From Collybiopsis luxurians FD-317 M1 (Eukaryota > Basidiomycota > Agaricomycetes > Agaricales > Omphalotaceae), in NCBI GenBank assembly GCA_000827265.1, contig KN834749.1, forward strand, positions 1,229,500 to 1,293,499: a DNA stretch of 64,000 bases, given 5' to 3'. Of the stretch, positions 22,729 through 34,428 are shown piece by piece; the stretch's first letter is position 1; every line of letters starts with the position of its first letter. The notes under the pieces were generated by a model. It made no database searches, was not told where the DNA came from, and saw nothing but the letters and a program-made list of their open reading frames with translations. The position numbers were made by a program, and so were the translations under genes.

Positions 22729-25700
22729 ATGCTCGATTTGCACCAATCCTATCTTGGTTCGCCGTCTTCTGGCCTTCATCATCTCGTTCTACCCCATGAA
22801 ACTCTCCTTGTACGTTTTTAACATCTGGTTGGACTCAGATGGCTCATATCCTCCAGTTGTATCCCTCTGCTGACGCAATAGTCATCCTCAATGCTCGAAA
22901 TCTCACTCTTTTCCGTGTCCTGACCTTTTGGGAGATATTTCCTGGAACAAAACATACGTTGGAGAGTATTTCATGCATATCCGTGGACGCTGGAATGAAA
23001 CTGGTGCGGATGCTCGCACAAGTTCTGCCACTTATCCTGCTCATCTCGTGTCGCAGATAGTAGCCGCGATGAACTTCCGAATCGCAACTTGGTCTCTGTC
23101 TGGTGTGCAAAATGATACGTGGCGAATTCACTCATCCTTGGTTATTCCCCGAAACCATACGGTAACTACGTTGGATAGTAAATCCGGTAACATTCTTCTA
23201 ACTGTCTTGAGTTTTACGCGTCTCATCCTTCTCAGGACTTCTCGCTGTTGGCACGAATCACGGATTATCGGTGTACACTCTTATACTCGAAAATGACCTC
23301 CCTACATGGTCGCCGAAGTGGACTATTTCGTGTGTATAGGCTTTTCCTATTCAATCATGTCGTCTCACTGCTTTCAAGCAGGCTGAAAACTGCCCCGACT
23401 CTGGCTCGTTTCGCTCCCTCTTTGATGTATATCGCGACCACAACTAAGGTATGTGGCCAAGAAGTTTCACTTATAATCCTGACTAGACCTGTTGTAGGCA
23501 GACCATGCCGTTCGCCTCCATTCTACAACGACTGGACGTCAGACACAGCTGATTCCCCATCCACGAGCTGTTACCAACTTATCCTGGCGTCACTCCCCAG
23601 CATCCAGCCGGTTCGTTCCGCGAATCTTCAGTCTACGGGCACCGCTGAGATTTATTCTATTAGAGACGATTTAATCTTGTATACCGTATCTTCCGATTCT
23701 ACCCTTCGGATATTTTTCCCAGTATTGGACTCTCCTCAGCATGTGCAACTGCATGCCGCCATAGATTTATATTCGACATCCCCATCTTCGGTTGCCGCTG
23801 ACGGTACTCGGCTACCTTCTTCGGCTGTATTTTGGCTCGACCGTGAGGTAATCAGTCAATCCCTGGTAGCTGCCCTGGACCAGAACCCGGATGTGGATGA
23901 AGTAAAAAACAGAAGAATTAGGGATATTGTTGAAGAAGGATGGGATATCTTCCTACGTGTTATCGAAGGTGGAGGTCTCGTCCTCACAGCAGTGGAGGTA
24001 AGATACTTAATCTTGATGCTATATCATTTAACGCGCATTCTCAGAATATCGACCGAAGACCTCCTACGCTGCTTAAACATTTCACTGTGCAACAATCGCT
24101 TCAATCTCCATTATCCGGAATTCCCGTTCATCTTTACGTCTTCCCTAATCCGTCTAGTCCCACCATCACACTGGTATCATCTTCCCCCCTGTGCTCTTAT
24201 GAGCTGGATGCGGCAGATTTCTTTGACGCTCGGCCCAACGGTTTGAGACTTACAGCCCGATTCCTTGAAAGTATCCCGGCCGAAGAAGCTCAGGTTAAAT
24301 ATTTTGTCAGAACACCGGAAGGAAGGGGTGTAGGTATCGTACGCACGAGTGGAGGAGGAGAGACATGGAGACTTCGTCAAGCAGACCCAAAGCTTCTGAG
24401 ATCGGATTCTTGGAATAACGCAGACCAAGTAGTAGTGCTTGACCATGGTGTGTGTCATGTTCTGTTCCAAAATACAGGCATCTCACATTCTCCAGGTCGT
24501 CTTTTCGCAACCTACCTTAACTCGGAATCTATTCTCACCTTACATACGTCGCCAGCGATCTCCATTACAGTCCCCCATCTTAATTCACTTTTCACAACGC
24601 CATCGAACAATAATCACGATTCCATACTTGGAATTACTGCTGATCTAGCTATTGCTCATGTGCATCTCTCTGTCGAGGGTCAAGAATCCGGAAACGTCGA
24701 CGAGACAGCTTCGTCCCTGAAAATGTCGCTGCATTCTCATCAGCACCTTCCTCTAGCTTCTCCTCCGATTATGATTCAGCCCGTTGATCCAATGGCTTGG
24801 GGCATGAAGAATGAATGGGTGGAGCATGATGCTCTTTTGAGTATTTCTGAAGAGGGGGAGTTGGCATTTTGGATGCCCGAGGAACGGAAAGTGGCTATTG
24901 TTAACGGCGCATTGACATCCCATAGTAATGAGTCTGGTTGGAGATGTACCGGCAGGGTAAAAACTGGTCGGCGGGGGATACAGAAAGCACGGTGTAGTTC
25001 TGCGAAGAAGACGGCACTCAGTAGGTCCTTCATCGAGAGTGATTTTGCCTTACTTAAAGCTGGTGATTAGTAACGTCCTGCTCTGAGGGCGAAGAGCTCA
25101 CCATTTGGGATTCAAAGGAGTCTGAATTTGCATCAGGATTAGAGTATCGCTGCACTTACAGGTCAATTTTTCTTGGTATATTGATTTACGGCAACACTTC
25201 TGACCGCTAATTAGCCAACCCATTAATGACCTAGATTGGACATCTACACCAGACATGCAATCGATTCTGGCGGTGGGTTTTCTTCACCACGTTGAATTGC
25301 TATGTCAACAACGTATGACATATTTCGATGAAGGACCTGGTTGGTCCACATGCACGAAAATAGAAATAGGAAGGTTCGAAAATCTTGCTTCTCTAAGCTC
25401 TGCTCTCGCTTTCAACAAGTTTGACCTCAGGTTCATACCGTATCCAATCAGTGACTCTATCTGGCTGGCAGATAGCTCGCTACTAATAGGCGCAGGCCAT
25501 CAAATGTTGCTATATGGCCCCCCGAAGTCGTCGAACAAGGACTCGGGGGAAACCCTCTTTGATTATGTCGCGCGCCAAAACGGCCCTTTGCCAGATTACC
25601 ATCCTCAGATGCTATTGCAATGTCTTTTATGGGGTATGCCATTCATTATTGAGCATTCGCGTACTGAGACAATAATTAGAAAAGATTGAGCTCGTCAAGG

Positions 25701-27683
25701 ACATTATCGTCAATCTTGCAAATGATCTGCAGAATTTTCACTCTTGTGAAGCATGGTCGTCGCTGCCAGTTGAACGATTTTTGAACACAAGCCAATCGAG
25801 AGGCACGCACAAGAAACGATACACTAAGCTTTTTGATGGCCCCCAGCAGAATGAGTAGGTCGTACTTCCCTCTGATCTATATCGCTTGCTAACGGTACAT
25901 TGCTCTCAGCGACGAAGAAGGCTTTTGTCGGCCTTTAGCAACCAAACTCATCCAAAGCCTCGAATCTCATCCGCTACCTCATCTCACTCCCAACGAGACG
26001 GCCAGCCTGATCGTTCTGATTCAGACCACTCTTGAGGTATTGATCACAAAAAGAACTTGAACTTGCACTTGTACTGAACCTTTTTACAGATAGATGAGCA
26101 ACAGCGATCTCTCGACTCAAACGGCTTACGCTACCTAATTTCGATGCGGTCATTTTACATCGTGAATTATCGGGCGTCAACGGCAGCTAGTCCTCAGTCT
26201 TCCAGAGCTGTACCTCGAGATACTGGACGACGGGAACGTCTTCGATATCGGGATATGGTTTGGGCCTTTCATAGTGAAAGCCAAGATCTTCTACTGGATG
26301 CTTCCTCTGCTGCATGCAATGGCAAGATGTGCTGGTCCGATGCTAGAGCGCTGGGTATTTCCATCTGGCTGAATTCAATCGAATCACTGGTATGTTTTAT
26401 GTTAAGTGTAGTGTGGATCCTTACCTATTTCGGATACAGAAATCCCAACTCGAAGTTGTTGCGAGGAACGAGTATATGGCGGGCGATGCTCGAGACCCTA
26501 CAACTTGTTCATTATTTTATTTTGCTCTGGGAAAAATAAAACTCGTTCACGGTCTGTGGAGACAGGCAGCCTGGCACAAGGAACAAAGCGTCATGCTCAA
26601 ATTCCTTTCGAATGATTTTACTCAGTCTCGGTGGCGGACGGCTGCTCTCAAGAACGCATTTGCTCTTTTAGGCAAGCAACGATTCGGTGAGTTCATTGGA
26701 GTTTTGGAAGTTCAACCCATTCAATAGCGAGTCCAGAATATGCGGCGGCGTTCTTTCTTCTAGGGGGGTCATTGAAGGACGCTGTAAATGTATGCGTCAA
26801 ACAGCTTCAGGACTTTCAGCTCGCTCTGGCGATCGCACGTGTTGTAGAGCAAAGCAGCGAAGGACCTGTATTTTACGGAATCCTGAAAAATACTGTGCTG
26901 CCCACCGCATTCAGAGAAGGAAACAGATGGTTAGCAAGTTGGGCGTTCTGGTTACTTCACCGAAGAGATCTCAGCGTGCGCGTTCTCGTAGTATGTCTTT
27001 TGAAAGTTTACCCCCTGCCTGTCGCTAAAGAGTTCGTGTCCAGACACCACTTCAAGACTTGGTAAATGTATTGGATGTCGTCGTCAAAGATATCGGAGAA
27101 CCCCATTATGATGATCCTAGTCTGGCACTGCTATTCTCCCAGTTAAGATCGAAAACTCTCCAGGCTGCGAAAGGAACGAGCGAGATTTCAGGGCGGTTGG
27201 AATTCAACTTTGTGTTGCAGATTGCTCGCGTGTTTTGCCGGATGGGTAAGGTCTTATGTCTCACTATTCTCAGCTGTGACCACTCAAGCACAATTATCAG
27301 GATGTCATATCTTAGCCCTTGATCTCGTCAAATCATGGTCTTTCGAAAGACCTACTGGCGCACCCCGGGACCCTTACCTTCGCGATGGCAATGCGACTTC
27401 GCGACCTCCTAGCCCCATTGCTCGACGTCCGTCCAGATTTTCTCTGGCTCCCGCTTTACATCGCAAATCCTCGATCATGATCGATATGGAAATTCCTTCC
27501 CTACCTCCAACACGTGCTGGTTCACCCAACGGAAAACACCAAAAATCGTCTATAATTCCTGAGGAATTCGTGCCAGATGAAGGCGATTTAATGGCAAGAA
27601 AAGCCGGTTTAGGGAGCCTCATGAAATCCGCAAAGCAGGATGTACAGCTTCCGGAATTCGATATGGGCGCTTTTAACTTTTAA
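22729..27683 (+). CDS. RAV1: RAVE complex subunit RAV1 (DMXL family), V-ATPase assembly factor
   Basis: RAV1 is the large scaffold of RAVE, which promotes reassembly of V1 with Vo sectors of the vacuolar ATPase. The N-terminal half reads as WD-repeat propellers: DTWRIHSSLVIPRNHTVTT, LLAVGTNHGLSVYTLIL, LMYIATTTK|ADHAVRLHSTTT, then ILYTVSSDSTLRIFFPVLDS and SQPINDLDWTSTPDMQSILA. The C-terminal half is the Rav1p_C region, with ACNGKMCWSDARALGISIWL, CSLFYFALGKIKLVHGLWRQ and EYAAAFFLLGGSLKDAVNVC. About 1,300 residues agrees with yeast RAV1. Many introns are needed; that at 23611-23663 resolves what first looks like a frame break. The tail is Ser- and Pro-rich and ends FDMGAFNF. The stop at 27683 is 42 bp from the stop of the convergent ZCCHC9-like gene. 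Confidence 0.92.
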
Positions 27684-27725
27684 TGTACGATAGTCTCTTG
27701 TAGCTCTGCCACAGCTCCCCCGAAC

Positions 27726-28791
27726 CTAAAAGAAAACAACTTTCTTTGCTGGAGCAGATGTTTTGCCAAAGGCTTTGACAACGCCGGAATGGGCGCCGAC
27801 CTTTACACCCATTGTTCGTTGGAGTTTTTCAGTGCGTTTATCGTGGCGATCTAACTCCTGCTTACGCCGTCCGATGGTGTGGAAGTCGTCCTCGTCTGCT
27901 CCGGTATCTGCCTCTTGCAAGCCTAGCACTGCTGCCAACGACCCAGTGTCTGCCGAGTATGTTAAGAAGTCTGAGGCGAATTTTGATCGTCATGCTCACC
28001 TTTCTTCCGTATTGCACAATCTTTTGCCAAATGAGTAATGTCGCCGCAAAGTTTGCAGCTTCCACCGTTCGGATAGATGCCTTTAGATTTATTTTGCGGG
28101 CAAGTGGAAGCGAGATGGCCTTTACCATTGCAGACGAAGCAGGATGCATGGGGCAATGGATTTAAAGGGTCTTCAGGCTTTTTACATCGAGACAACGAAT
28201 GTCGAGTAGACCCGCATCTGTTCGGCTTTGAGTTTGGGAATTACCGTAATGAAGACGTAAAGCGATTACACACCGATAGCACATCCCGACTTGTTTCGGG
28301 TTCGAGCCTTCTCCATTTCTACCCTTGGGACAGTCTTTAGCAGCGTGACCTTTTTCACGACAGGCAAAGCATGTTGTGGCTGCATTCTTTTCTGCTATTC
28401 GTTGTAAACGTCTTCGCTCGGATGCGGAGACATCTAATCCATTAAGAATAAGCGAGAAATACTCCGTCAGAAAAGGACACATACGTTTGTTCTTTTTGTT
28501 CTTTTTAGCCTTGGTGGTCACAGGTTTGGCTGGTAAATCTTGGACTGGTTCACTAGGGGAATTTGCATCTTCTCCTTCACCCTTTGGTATACTATGCCCA
28601 TCTCTTTTGGATTTTGGAGTCCGTTTTCGTTTTTTTTTTGGAGGAGCACTGACACCGGAGTCAGTGGTTTGGGGGTTTTCAAGGTGAGTCTTCGCTGGAG
28701 AAGCACCTTCCGTACTGTTTTCTGGGGAATTCACTTGGGATTCAACGGCGGAAAACTCGAGGTAAGTGCGCTTTCTGCCAACGCGCGTCAT
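27726..28791 (-). CDS. ZCCHC9-like CCHC zinc-knuckle protein
   Basis: About 300 residues with four CCHC knuckles (C-x2-C-x4-H-x4-C): CFACREKGHAAKDC, CYRCGSTRHSLSRC, CFVCNGKGHLASTC and CKLCGDITHLAKDC. This is the number and spacing of animal ZCCHC9, a nucleolar RNA-associated protein. The N-terminus is basic with nuclear-localisation-like runs (PPKKKRKRTPKSKRD, KAKKNKKNKR), and the C-terminus (DDFHTIGRRKQELDRHDK) resembles the ZCCHC9 tail. I infer RNA binding in the nucleus or nucleolus. The Met at 28791 is the first ATG of the frame. At least four introns split the gene, two of them inside the knuckle region. It converges with RAV1 and diverges from the FAD oxidase. The family is clear, the exact function less so. 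Confidence 0.85.
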
Positions 28792-29040
28792 CGTCAAGTA
28801 TAGCAATGGCTTGGCAATGGCGGCCCGGATAACGGAAAGCCACTTTGAATTTTCAATCTTAAGACTTTCAAGGATAGGTATTCGTCATTTCTACTTACTG
28901 ACCGCGGTACAGTATCCCCGAGGTATTTTTTTTTTTCTCCAGACATCTATGATCGTACGAGATGTCATGACCCTTAAAACATTCCAAAAATGGCGAGTTG
29001 TCTGGACTCTGGATTCGTTTCTTCTCTTTTTTTGTTGGCC

Positions 29041-31043
29041 ATGAAATCCCTTCTGCCTGTCGTACTTCTCTCGTTGTCCGTCCTGGCTCGCCTTGAGCAG
29101 AAAAGGACCATCACGGATATTTGCAGTCAGATCGCTGACTCGGTTTCTTCAGCTTCGGAAGTGTACTTCCCATGTTTGTAGCTTTCCATTTCAACGTGTA
29201 CCTTTGTTCGACCATTTCTACTTCTGGCAGTAAATCCTTTGAATCTCCTGCAGTACAACAAGGACATTGGTCACTGGGCTTCATCGAGCTCTGCACCAGC
29301 AACTTGCAGCGTCGAACCAGGGACCACGGAAGACGTCGGGATCATAGTGCGTCGATTTTTGGCTCTCTATTTAACCTGTCTCTCATTACTATACCCCAGC
29401 TCCAAATTCTGGGAAACTCTAGCACACCCTTCGCAGTGCGTCTGGTATTCTACTTTGACGTTTGTCACTTAGCCAAGTATTTAGGTCAAAGGAGGAGGCC
29501 ATGCTTCCAACCCTGGTTTCTCTTCGACCACTGGTGTCCAAATAGCCATGTATCGTTTTTCCGACGTCGTGTATGACGCTACAGAAAACACCGCTACCAT
29601 AGGTACGGGGCTTATATGGGATGATGTGTATAATGCTCTCGCCCCGCATTCAGTCAACGTCGTGGGAGGGCGCGTAACCGGGGTAGGGGTTGCTGGATTT
29701 ACGTTGGGTGGAGGTTAGTCTTCGTTTTTCTCCTTCACCATGCAAGTGCAAATCACGGCGAAAGGTTATTCGTGGAAAACTAATCAATACGGATTAACTG
29801 TGGACACCGTAACCGCGTTTGAACTCGTTAAGCCTGACGGGACCGTGTCTAATGTTACACAAGCTTCAGACCCAGACCTCTTTTTTGCATTGAAGGTACG
29901 TCACTAAAGTCTTTTCTGAGAATTGAATCTGTCGTTTATCAAATGTTAACAGGGCGGGCTCAATAACTATGTGCTGTTTCTGGGTATATTTATTTCTCAA
30001 TGACCGCGAACTAAATAATTTTCAGGGCATCGTCACACGCTTCACCCTTCAAACGTTCCCTCAAACGCAAGTTTGGGTCAGTATTGCGTTTGAATCAATG
30101 ACGTTTAGCTCATGAATGAATCTTGTAGGGTGGATTGATCACCTACACGGAGGAGCAGATTCCCGATGTCATTGACGCCACCCACACGTTTGCGTCCACT
30201 GTGACTGATCCAAAGGCAGCAATTATCACCACCCTCAACTTTCTTCTTGGCCAGGTACGTACTGAGATTGGCAAAATATATCTATTCACACATATGTAGC
30301 CTGGGATATCTCAACTGTTGTTCTACGATGGTCCTACACCGCCTGACGGTATCTTTGATCAATTTCTGGCCATTCCTTACTTCACCAAAGATGTATCTAC
30401 CAGAGATTTTGTCTCCCTTGTGCAATCTAGCCCCGCCAATGCCACAGCCAGTACCAGGTAACCGTCATGTAAATTTTACAAGTCTAGGTGATTCTGAGTG
30501 TCACCTTTTTCAAGGGCCATTTTCAATTCTGCTCCTCTCCTTGAACTTACACCGACAGTGCTTGACGCTATCGTCAATGAGACCACGGTAAATTTATTCT
30601 CGTAGCCCTGCTCAACTATAAGGTGTTGAAAGATTTTTCTCTAGTTCTGGGGTGAGAAATTGAGTTTCGACAGCGGGCTCTTCATTTCCTACGACATCGA
30701 GCCCTTCTTGCCCAACATTCTGTCTCACAGTACTTTGGCATCAGCTTATCCTCCTTCTCGCTCAACGGCTTATCTGCCTCTCAATCTGTATTATGCATGG
30801 GGCCTTGAGCTCTCCGATGACCAGTTCCACGATGCTGTCAAGCTAAGTGTCGATCAGCTCACAAAAGTAGCTCTCGCGGAGGGCCAAACTGGAATTGAAA
30901 CTGCGCCCGTCTATCCAAACTATGCCATATACGACACTCCTCTAAACCGGTTATATGGCGATAACCTTGCGAAATTGCAAAGTATTAAGGCCAGAGTTGA
31001 CCCAAACAATATTATGGGTCTTGCTGGAGGATTCAAGCTCTGA
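29041..31043 (+). CDS. Secreted FAD-linked oxidoreductase (PCMH/BBE type)
   Basis: The protein begins with a signal peptide (MKSLLPVVLLSLSVLARLEQ). The FAD-binding PCMH domain follows, with PATCSVEPGTTEDVGIILQI, the flavin-attachment motif FAVKGGGHASNPGFSS (His is the expected covalent 8-alpha-histidyl site), ATIGTGLIWDDVYNALAPHS and GRVTGVGVAGFTLGGGYSW. After VTAFELVKPDGTVSNVTQAS and FALKGGLNNYGIVTRFTLQT comes the substrate domain, and the C-terminal BBE-like block contains LYGDNLAKLQSIKARVDPNN. No second cysteinyl link as in bicovalent berberine-bridge enzymes is evident. Such enzymes oxidise alcohols, sugars or alkaloid-like substrates with O2. The substrate cannot be predicted, and there are no biosynthetic partner genes nearby. 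About ten introns are present. The intron after EVYFP must use the acceptor ctcctgcag so that YNKDIGHW follows. Confidence 0.92.
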
Positions 31044-31431
31044 GCATGACCTCCACTGTTGTTTAATCTTAAACTTTCAGTATTTGAGTACATTCGTTTC
31101 TACATAGCCAATCTTGTTTTATAATAATGATCGTCGTATGGAATCCTGCCTGTCAACATGTGATCGGGATCGTTGGCGATTGATGGCCGACCCGCCAAGG
31201 GTGCTCATCCAAATCATTGCGCAGCTACAGTTACCGTCAGGCTCCAGTTGAGAACTCTGGGCAACATATTGCTTCCATTTGAGGACGCGTACAGTACATT
31301 CTGAGCTTCTGGTGGAGCTCATAGACGATGATACAAGAAATCCAGCATTATACAAGACCAAGTGTCCAGTGAGAAGTGAAATCATCATCTTCACCAAAGT
31401 CTGCTCTGATACCCAAAGTTTCGTGAGGTTT
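31044..31431. other. Convergent intergenic region
   Basis: This 388-bp gap lies between the 3' ends of the FAD oxidase and the first WW-domain gene. Frames crossing it on the minus strand are extensions of antisense reading and lack codon coherence. I see no RNA gene or repeat. Confidence 0.5.
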
Positions 31432-32315
31432 TTAGAAATCTCCACCACCGAAGTCTCCTCCACCGAAATCTCCACCACCGAAATCGCCTCCATCGCCTCC
31501 AAAGTCTGCACCGCCCAGCGCCTCGCCGAGAAGTAAACCGCCCGCGAGCCCCCCGATGAGAGGCAGCGCCAATCCTCCTCCTCCTAAGCCCCCAGATCTG
31601 GGGGCAGGACCATATTGTCCCGGGTAACCAGGGCCAGGTCCATAACCGCCTCCGTATTGACCATATGGGGCGCCATATTGCTGCGGCGGCGGCCCATACT
31701 GGGCCTGCTGGGCATAGTACGCCTGCTGTTGTGCGAGAAGTTGCTGACGTCTTTGCTCCCGGAGCTACTCCCGAAAGGTGAAATTGGTCGAGAGACAGAA
31801 GTGTAGACGTTGCCTTACCTGAGCGACCCTGGCCTTTTCAGCTTCCCGTTCTTCCTTGGTTCCAATTGCCTTATCTTTGAGCTATTGTTGTTGTGTACAT
31901 TAACTATGCATACATGGTATTGCCCATTCGATGAAGTACAGACCTTTCCAAAGAAACCTCTCTTCTTGGCTGGTTCTTTAGAAGACTGCCCGTTAAATGA
32001 GTGCCTTCTGTTCTGGTCGCCACCGGACGGTCTCGAAGTAGACGGGCCATCCCCGAGACCTTGACTTGACGCAGGCCTTGGCGGTACTTTTTTTCTAGCT
32101 TCTGGATGCTCTCGGAGATACTGCTCATCCTCGTACGGGTGGGTCCACGTAGAAACTGGCGGGTTTTTGTTGGTATCCACCTAGAAGAACCGGGTTAACC
32201 GGCAACCAGATTGCTCAAGAAAAATCTTTCACACATAGTAGGGATGTCCGGATTCATGGTATTGTTTAATCCACCCATGAGGGAGGGGAAGATCGTGGGC
32301 ATTCGAAGACGACAT
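31432..32315 (-). CDS. WW-domain protein with low-complexity Gly/Tyr/Gln-rich tail
   Basis: An N-terminal WW domain spans residues about 9-42: LPLPHGWIKQYHESGHPYYV, an intron, then DTNKNPPVSTWTHPYEDEQY. It has both Trp residues, the aromatic YYV strand and the final Pro. WW domains bind proline-rich peptides. A charged, Gln-rich helix (EEREAEKARVAQLREQRRQQ) follows, then a YGPPPQQYGAPYGQYGGG-type low-complexity segment, a Gly/Leu-rich hydrophobic stretch (GGGGLALPLIGGLAGGLLLG) and four GGDF-like repeats to the stop at 31434. The tail looks disordered, and the hydrophobic stretch could insert in a membrane. The start at 32315 gives MSSSNAHDLPLPHGW. The next gene upstream on the same strand is a paralog. 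No specific function is known to me. Confidence 0.85.
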
Positions 32316-32467
32316 GATGTTAGAGGGAAAAGCTGTTGAGGTGGGTATGCAACTACACCAAATATGTCATATGTACGATCAGCTCTGGTGGCTATGCTCT
32401 GTAAGGAACGCTTTGACCACTTTACAGGATACTTGCTCGATATACAACTCTGCAGTGTCATTCGAAA

Positions 32468-33236
32468 TCAATTCTTCCCTTCCTCCTCTTTCTTTTTATC
32501 TTTATGGTGATGATAAACTTCGTCTAACACCACACCAGTAGCCATTCCTCCTAGAAAAGGTAGAATCTTCCCTCCATGATCTTTGCGCGGCCTGCGTTGG
32601 GATACAAACTGACCAAAACTATAGTCGGGCCTGGCATATGAAGGCGGGGCATAACGTCCCCCGTAGCGCCTTTCTATACGCCTATCCAGCTTATCCTCAA
32701 GACGCTTGAATCAACCATGTTAGAGCTGGTTGATCTGAGTGACAAATAGGTGGAATGGACTTACCATCGTCCGTCTGTCCATACGCATTCCTAGGCCGCG
32801 ATCCATCACACCGTAAGCACCTTGCTCTGCGAGCGCACCAAGCAATCCTCTGCCACCGGAATCAAACCCTCTCTCAGCTCCCAGGCTTGAATCTAAACCT
32901 TTTTCACCGCGGCCGGGACTGCTATCCAAGACTGGCCCGCTGCTTTCGCCAAAACGGCGGTCGAAGAATTCCCGATTGGCTCCCTCGGTGTGATGTTCGA
33001 CATTCTCGGCCGACGACCTGGCAACCCAGGCTTCAATTTTGCCCCTATCTTCGGGGTGTCGTTGAAGATACTGTTCGTCCTCGTACGGATGGTACCAAAT
33101 GGAGTAATAAGGGTCGACGCTGGTGTCAACCTGAAAGGTGTTAGAGGAGCTAGTCGCGAATTGCGTCGAACCGACCCACGTAGTATGCATTCCCCGATTC
33201 ATGGATTTCCTTGACCCAATATTCGGGAAGGGGCAT
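32468..33236 (-). CDS. WW-domain protein, tandem paralog of the preceding gene
   Basis: The start MPLPEYWVKEIHESGNAYYV is followed by an intron at the same place as in the neighbour, then DTSVDPYYSIWYHPYEDEQY. Both genes share the unusual block HPYEDEQYLxxHPE straight after the WW domain. The middle is Gly/Arg-rich (ERGFDSGGRGLLGALAEQGA, GVMDRGLGMRMDRRTM). The C-terminus has RPRKDHGGKILPFLGGMATG, a short glycine-rich hydrophobic patch like the one in the neighbour, then a basic His/Lys/Glu tail ending KKKEEEGKN with TGA at 32468-32470. The intron near 32706-32762 needs care; the frame across it is plausible. Shared strand, shared intron phase and shared motifs indicate tandem duplication followed by divergence of the tails. 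Confidence 0.8.
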
Positions 33237-33561
33237 ATCATTCAAGTCAGGAATCATAGAGAGTGATATTGCTGAGGAATTCGAAATACAATGTTTTGCA
33301 CTTTCGCTGAAGCACCCATTTATACCCTCGCGCCTTCAGCCTGCGCTTCTTTGCCCGAGAGGCTTGTTGACTCGGTAAAGCGGCTGCACGCTTGTGAAGC
33401 GATACGGTTTATGTGCACTGGACTTTGCTGCGATTTTATCGGAGAATTGGGACACATGTAGGTGGAGAAATTAAGTTTAGTGTATTCAAACATATCAAGT
33501 CAGGGTAGATATGACAAAATAAAACATATCTCAGAGTCTTCATTTCCTATATGCAGTCCGT
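33237..33561. other. Intergenic region
   Basis: This 325-bp gap lies between the start of the second WW gene and the stop of the next minus-strand gene. No coding frame or RNA gene is apparent; it should contain the WW-gene promoter. Confidence 0.45.
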
Positions 33562-34306
33562 TCACGACGAACGCAGCGAACGGATCAAATCATCAATTCT
33601 CTTAACTTTCTCGTTGGTAGGCAGCTGCAAAGAAAGGGCTCTGCAAGTGTCAGGGAATAGAGATGGAAGGCTAACCTCGAGGAAAGAGTACATTTCAAGT
33701 TTCCGGTTTTCCGAAACGGCATTCCGACGCGCCACCACCTCGACCAAAGAATGGGGATCTCGCACGGATTGAGGTGAACAAGGTTGAGGGGTGACACTGC
33801 GCTTATTAGGCGTCGTTCTACCGCTCTCCGCAGATGCAGCCGATACAGAATCAGCCCACTTTTTGACATCATTATTCCAAGCGGTATCCCAAGTATTCAA
33901 AGGCCGACCTCCATAATTAGAATGTCGATCGGGATGAGCCCAGACGTCAGGACCGCGAGGAGGCCAGGATTCAGTCTCCAAAGAATCGAGAAACTCTTCC
34001 AATCTCAAGACTTGGCCTCGTTCAGCAGCCTGAACACCGCGAATCCAAAAGGGGACCATATCTTGTACCTGGTCTGCGAAATACTGATGTTCCTTTGCTC
34101 TTAGCTGTTCTTTGGTTATGAGTGAGTTGCCCTGTTGCAAAGGATGAAGCCATGCTTCAGGTGAAGGACTAGTATGTTCCCAAGGTGAGTGGTGCTGTGA
34201 TTGAAGTTTTTTCTTCTTTTTTCTCGAGGGTTTAGAGTCTGAAATGACTGAGTGGATTGAAATAAAGAAAATTACAAAAGTGATACTAACGACGATGCAA
34301 AGACAT
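33562..34306 (-). CDS. Basic protein of unknown function
   Basis: I do not recognise this protein. The best model starts at the ATG at 34304-34306 (MSLHR), has an intron with donor gttagtatca, and continues HSKPSRKKKKKLQSQHHSPW. The exon then reads through EAWLHPLQQGNSLITKEQLR, EHQYFADQVQDMVPFWIRGV, RLEEFLDSLETESWPPRGPD and WDTAWNNDVKKWADSVSAAS to a tail with KVKRIDDLIRSLRSS. The frame stays open further upstream to about 34440, but that stretch codes an implausible run of Phe/Leu/Ile that looks like intron and 5' UTR, and it would overlap the divergent Zn2Cys6 gene start. No known domain; the lysine run suggests nuclear import or nucleic-acid contact. An intron near 33611-33675 is possible. 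Confidence 0.62.
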
Positions 34307-34428
34307 GGTGATAAATAAATAAAATTAAAATTAAATAATAAAAAAAGGGCAAATAAAATAAAACATGATAGCCTCGTTTTCCCAGCTTGAACTTGGCTTG
34401 ACCTTGTACCATTACCGGTCTGAATATC

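Noticed and set aside
23580..23665. Apparent frameshift in RAV1 between the ADHAVRLHSTTT block and ILYTVSSDSTLRIFF
   Set aside because: A 53-nt canonical GT-AG intron at 23611-23663 joins HSPASSR to DDLILYTV in frame, so no frameshift is needed.
29041..31043. The FAD oxidase as part of a secondary-metabolite cluster
   Set aside because: No polyketide synthase, peptide synthetase, terpene cyclase, P450 or transporter genes lie near it; neighbours are housekeeping genes.
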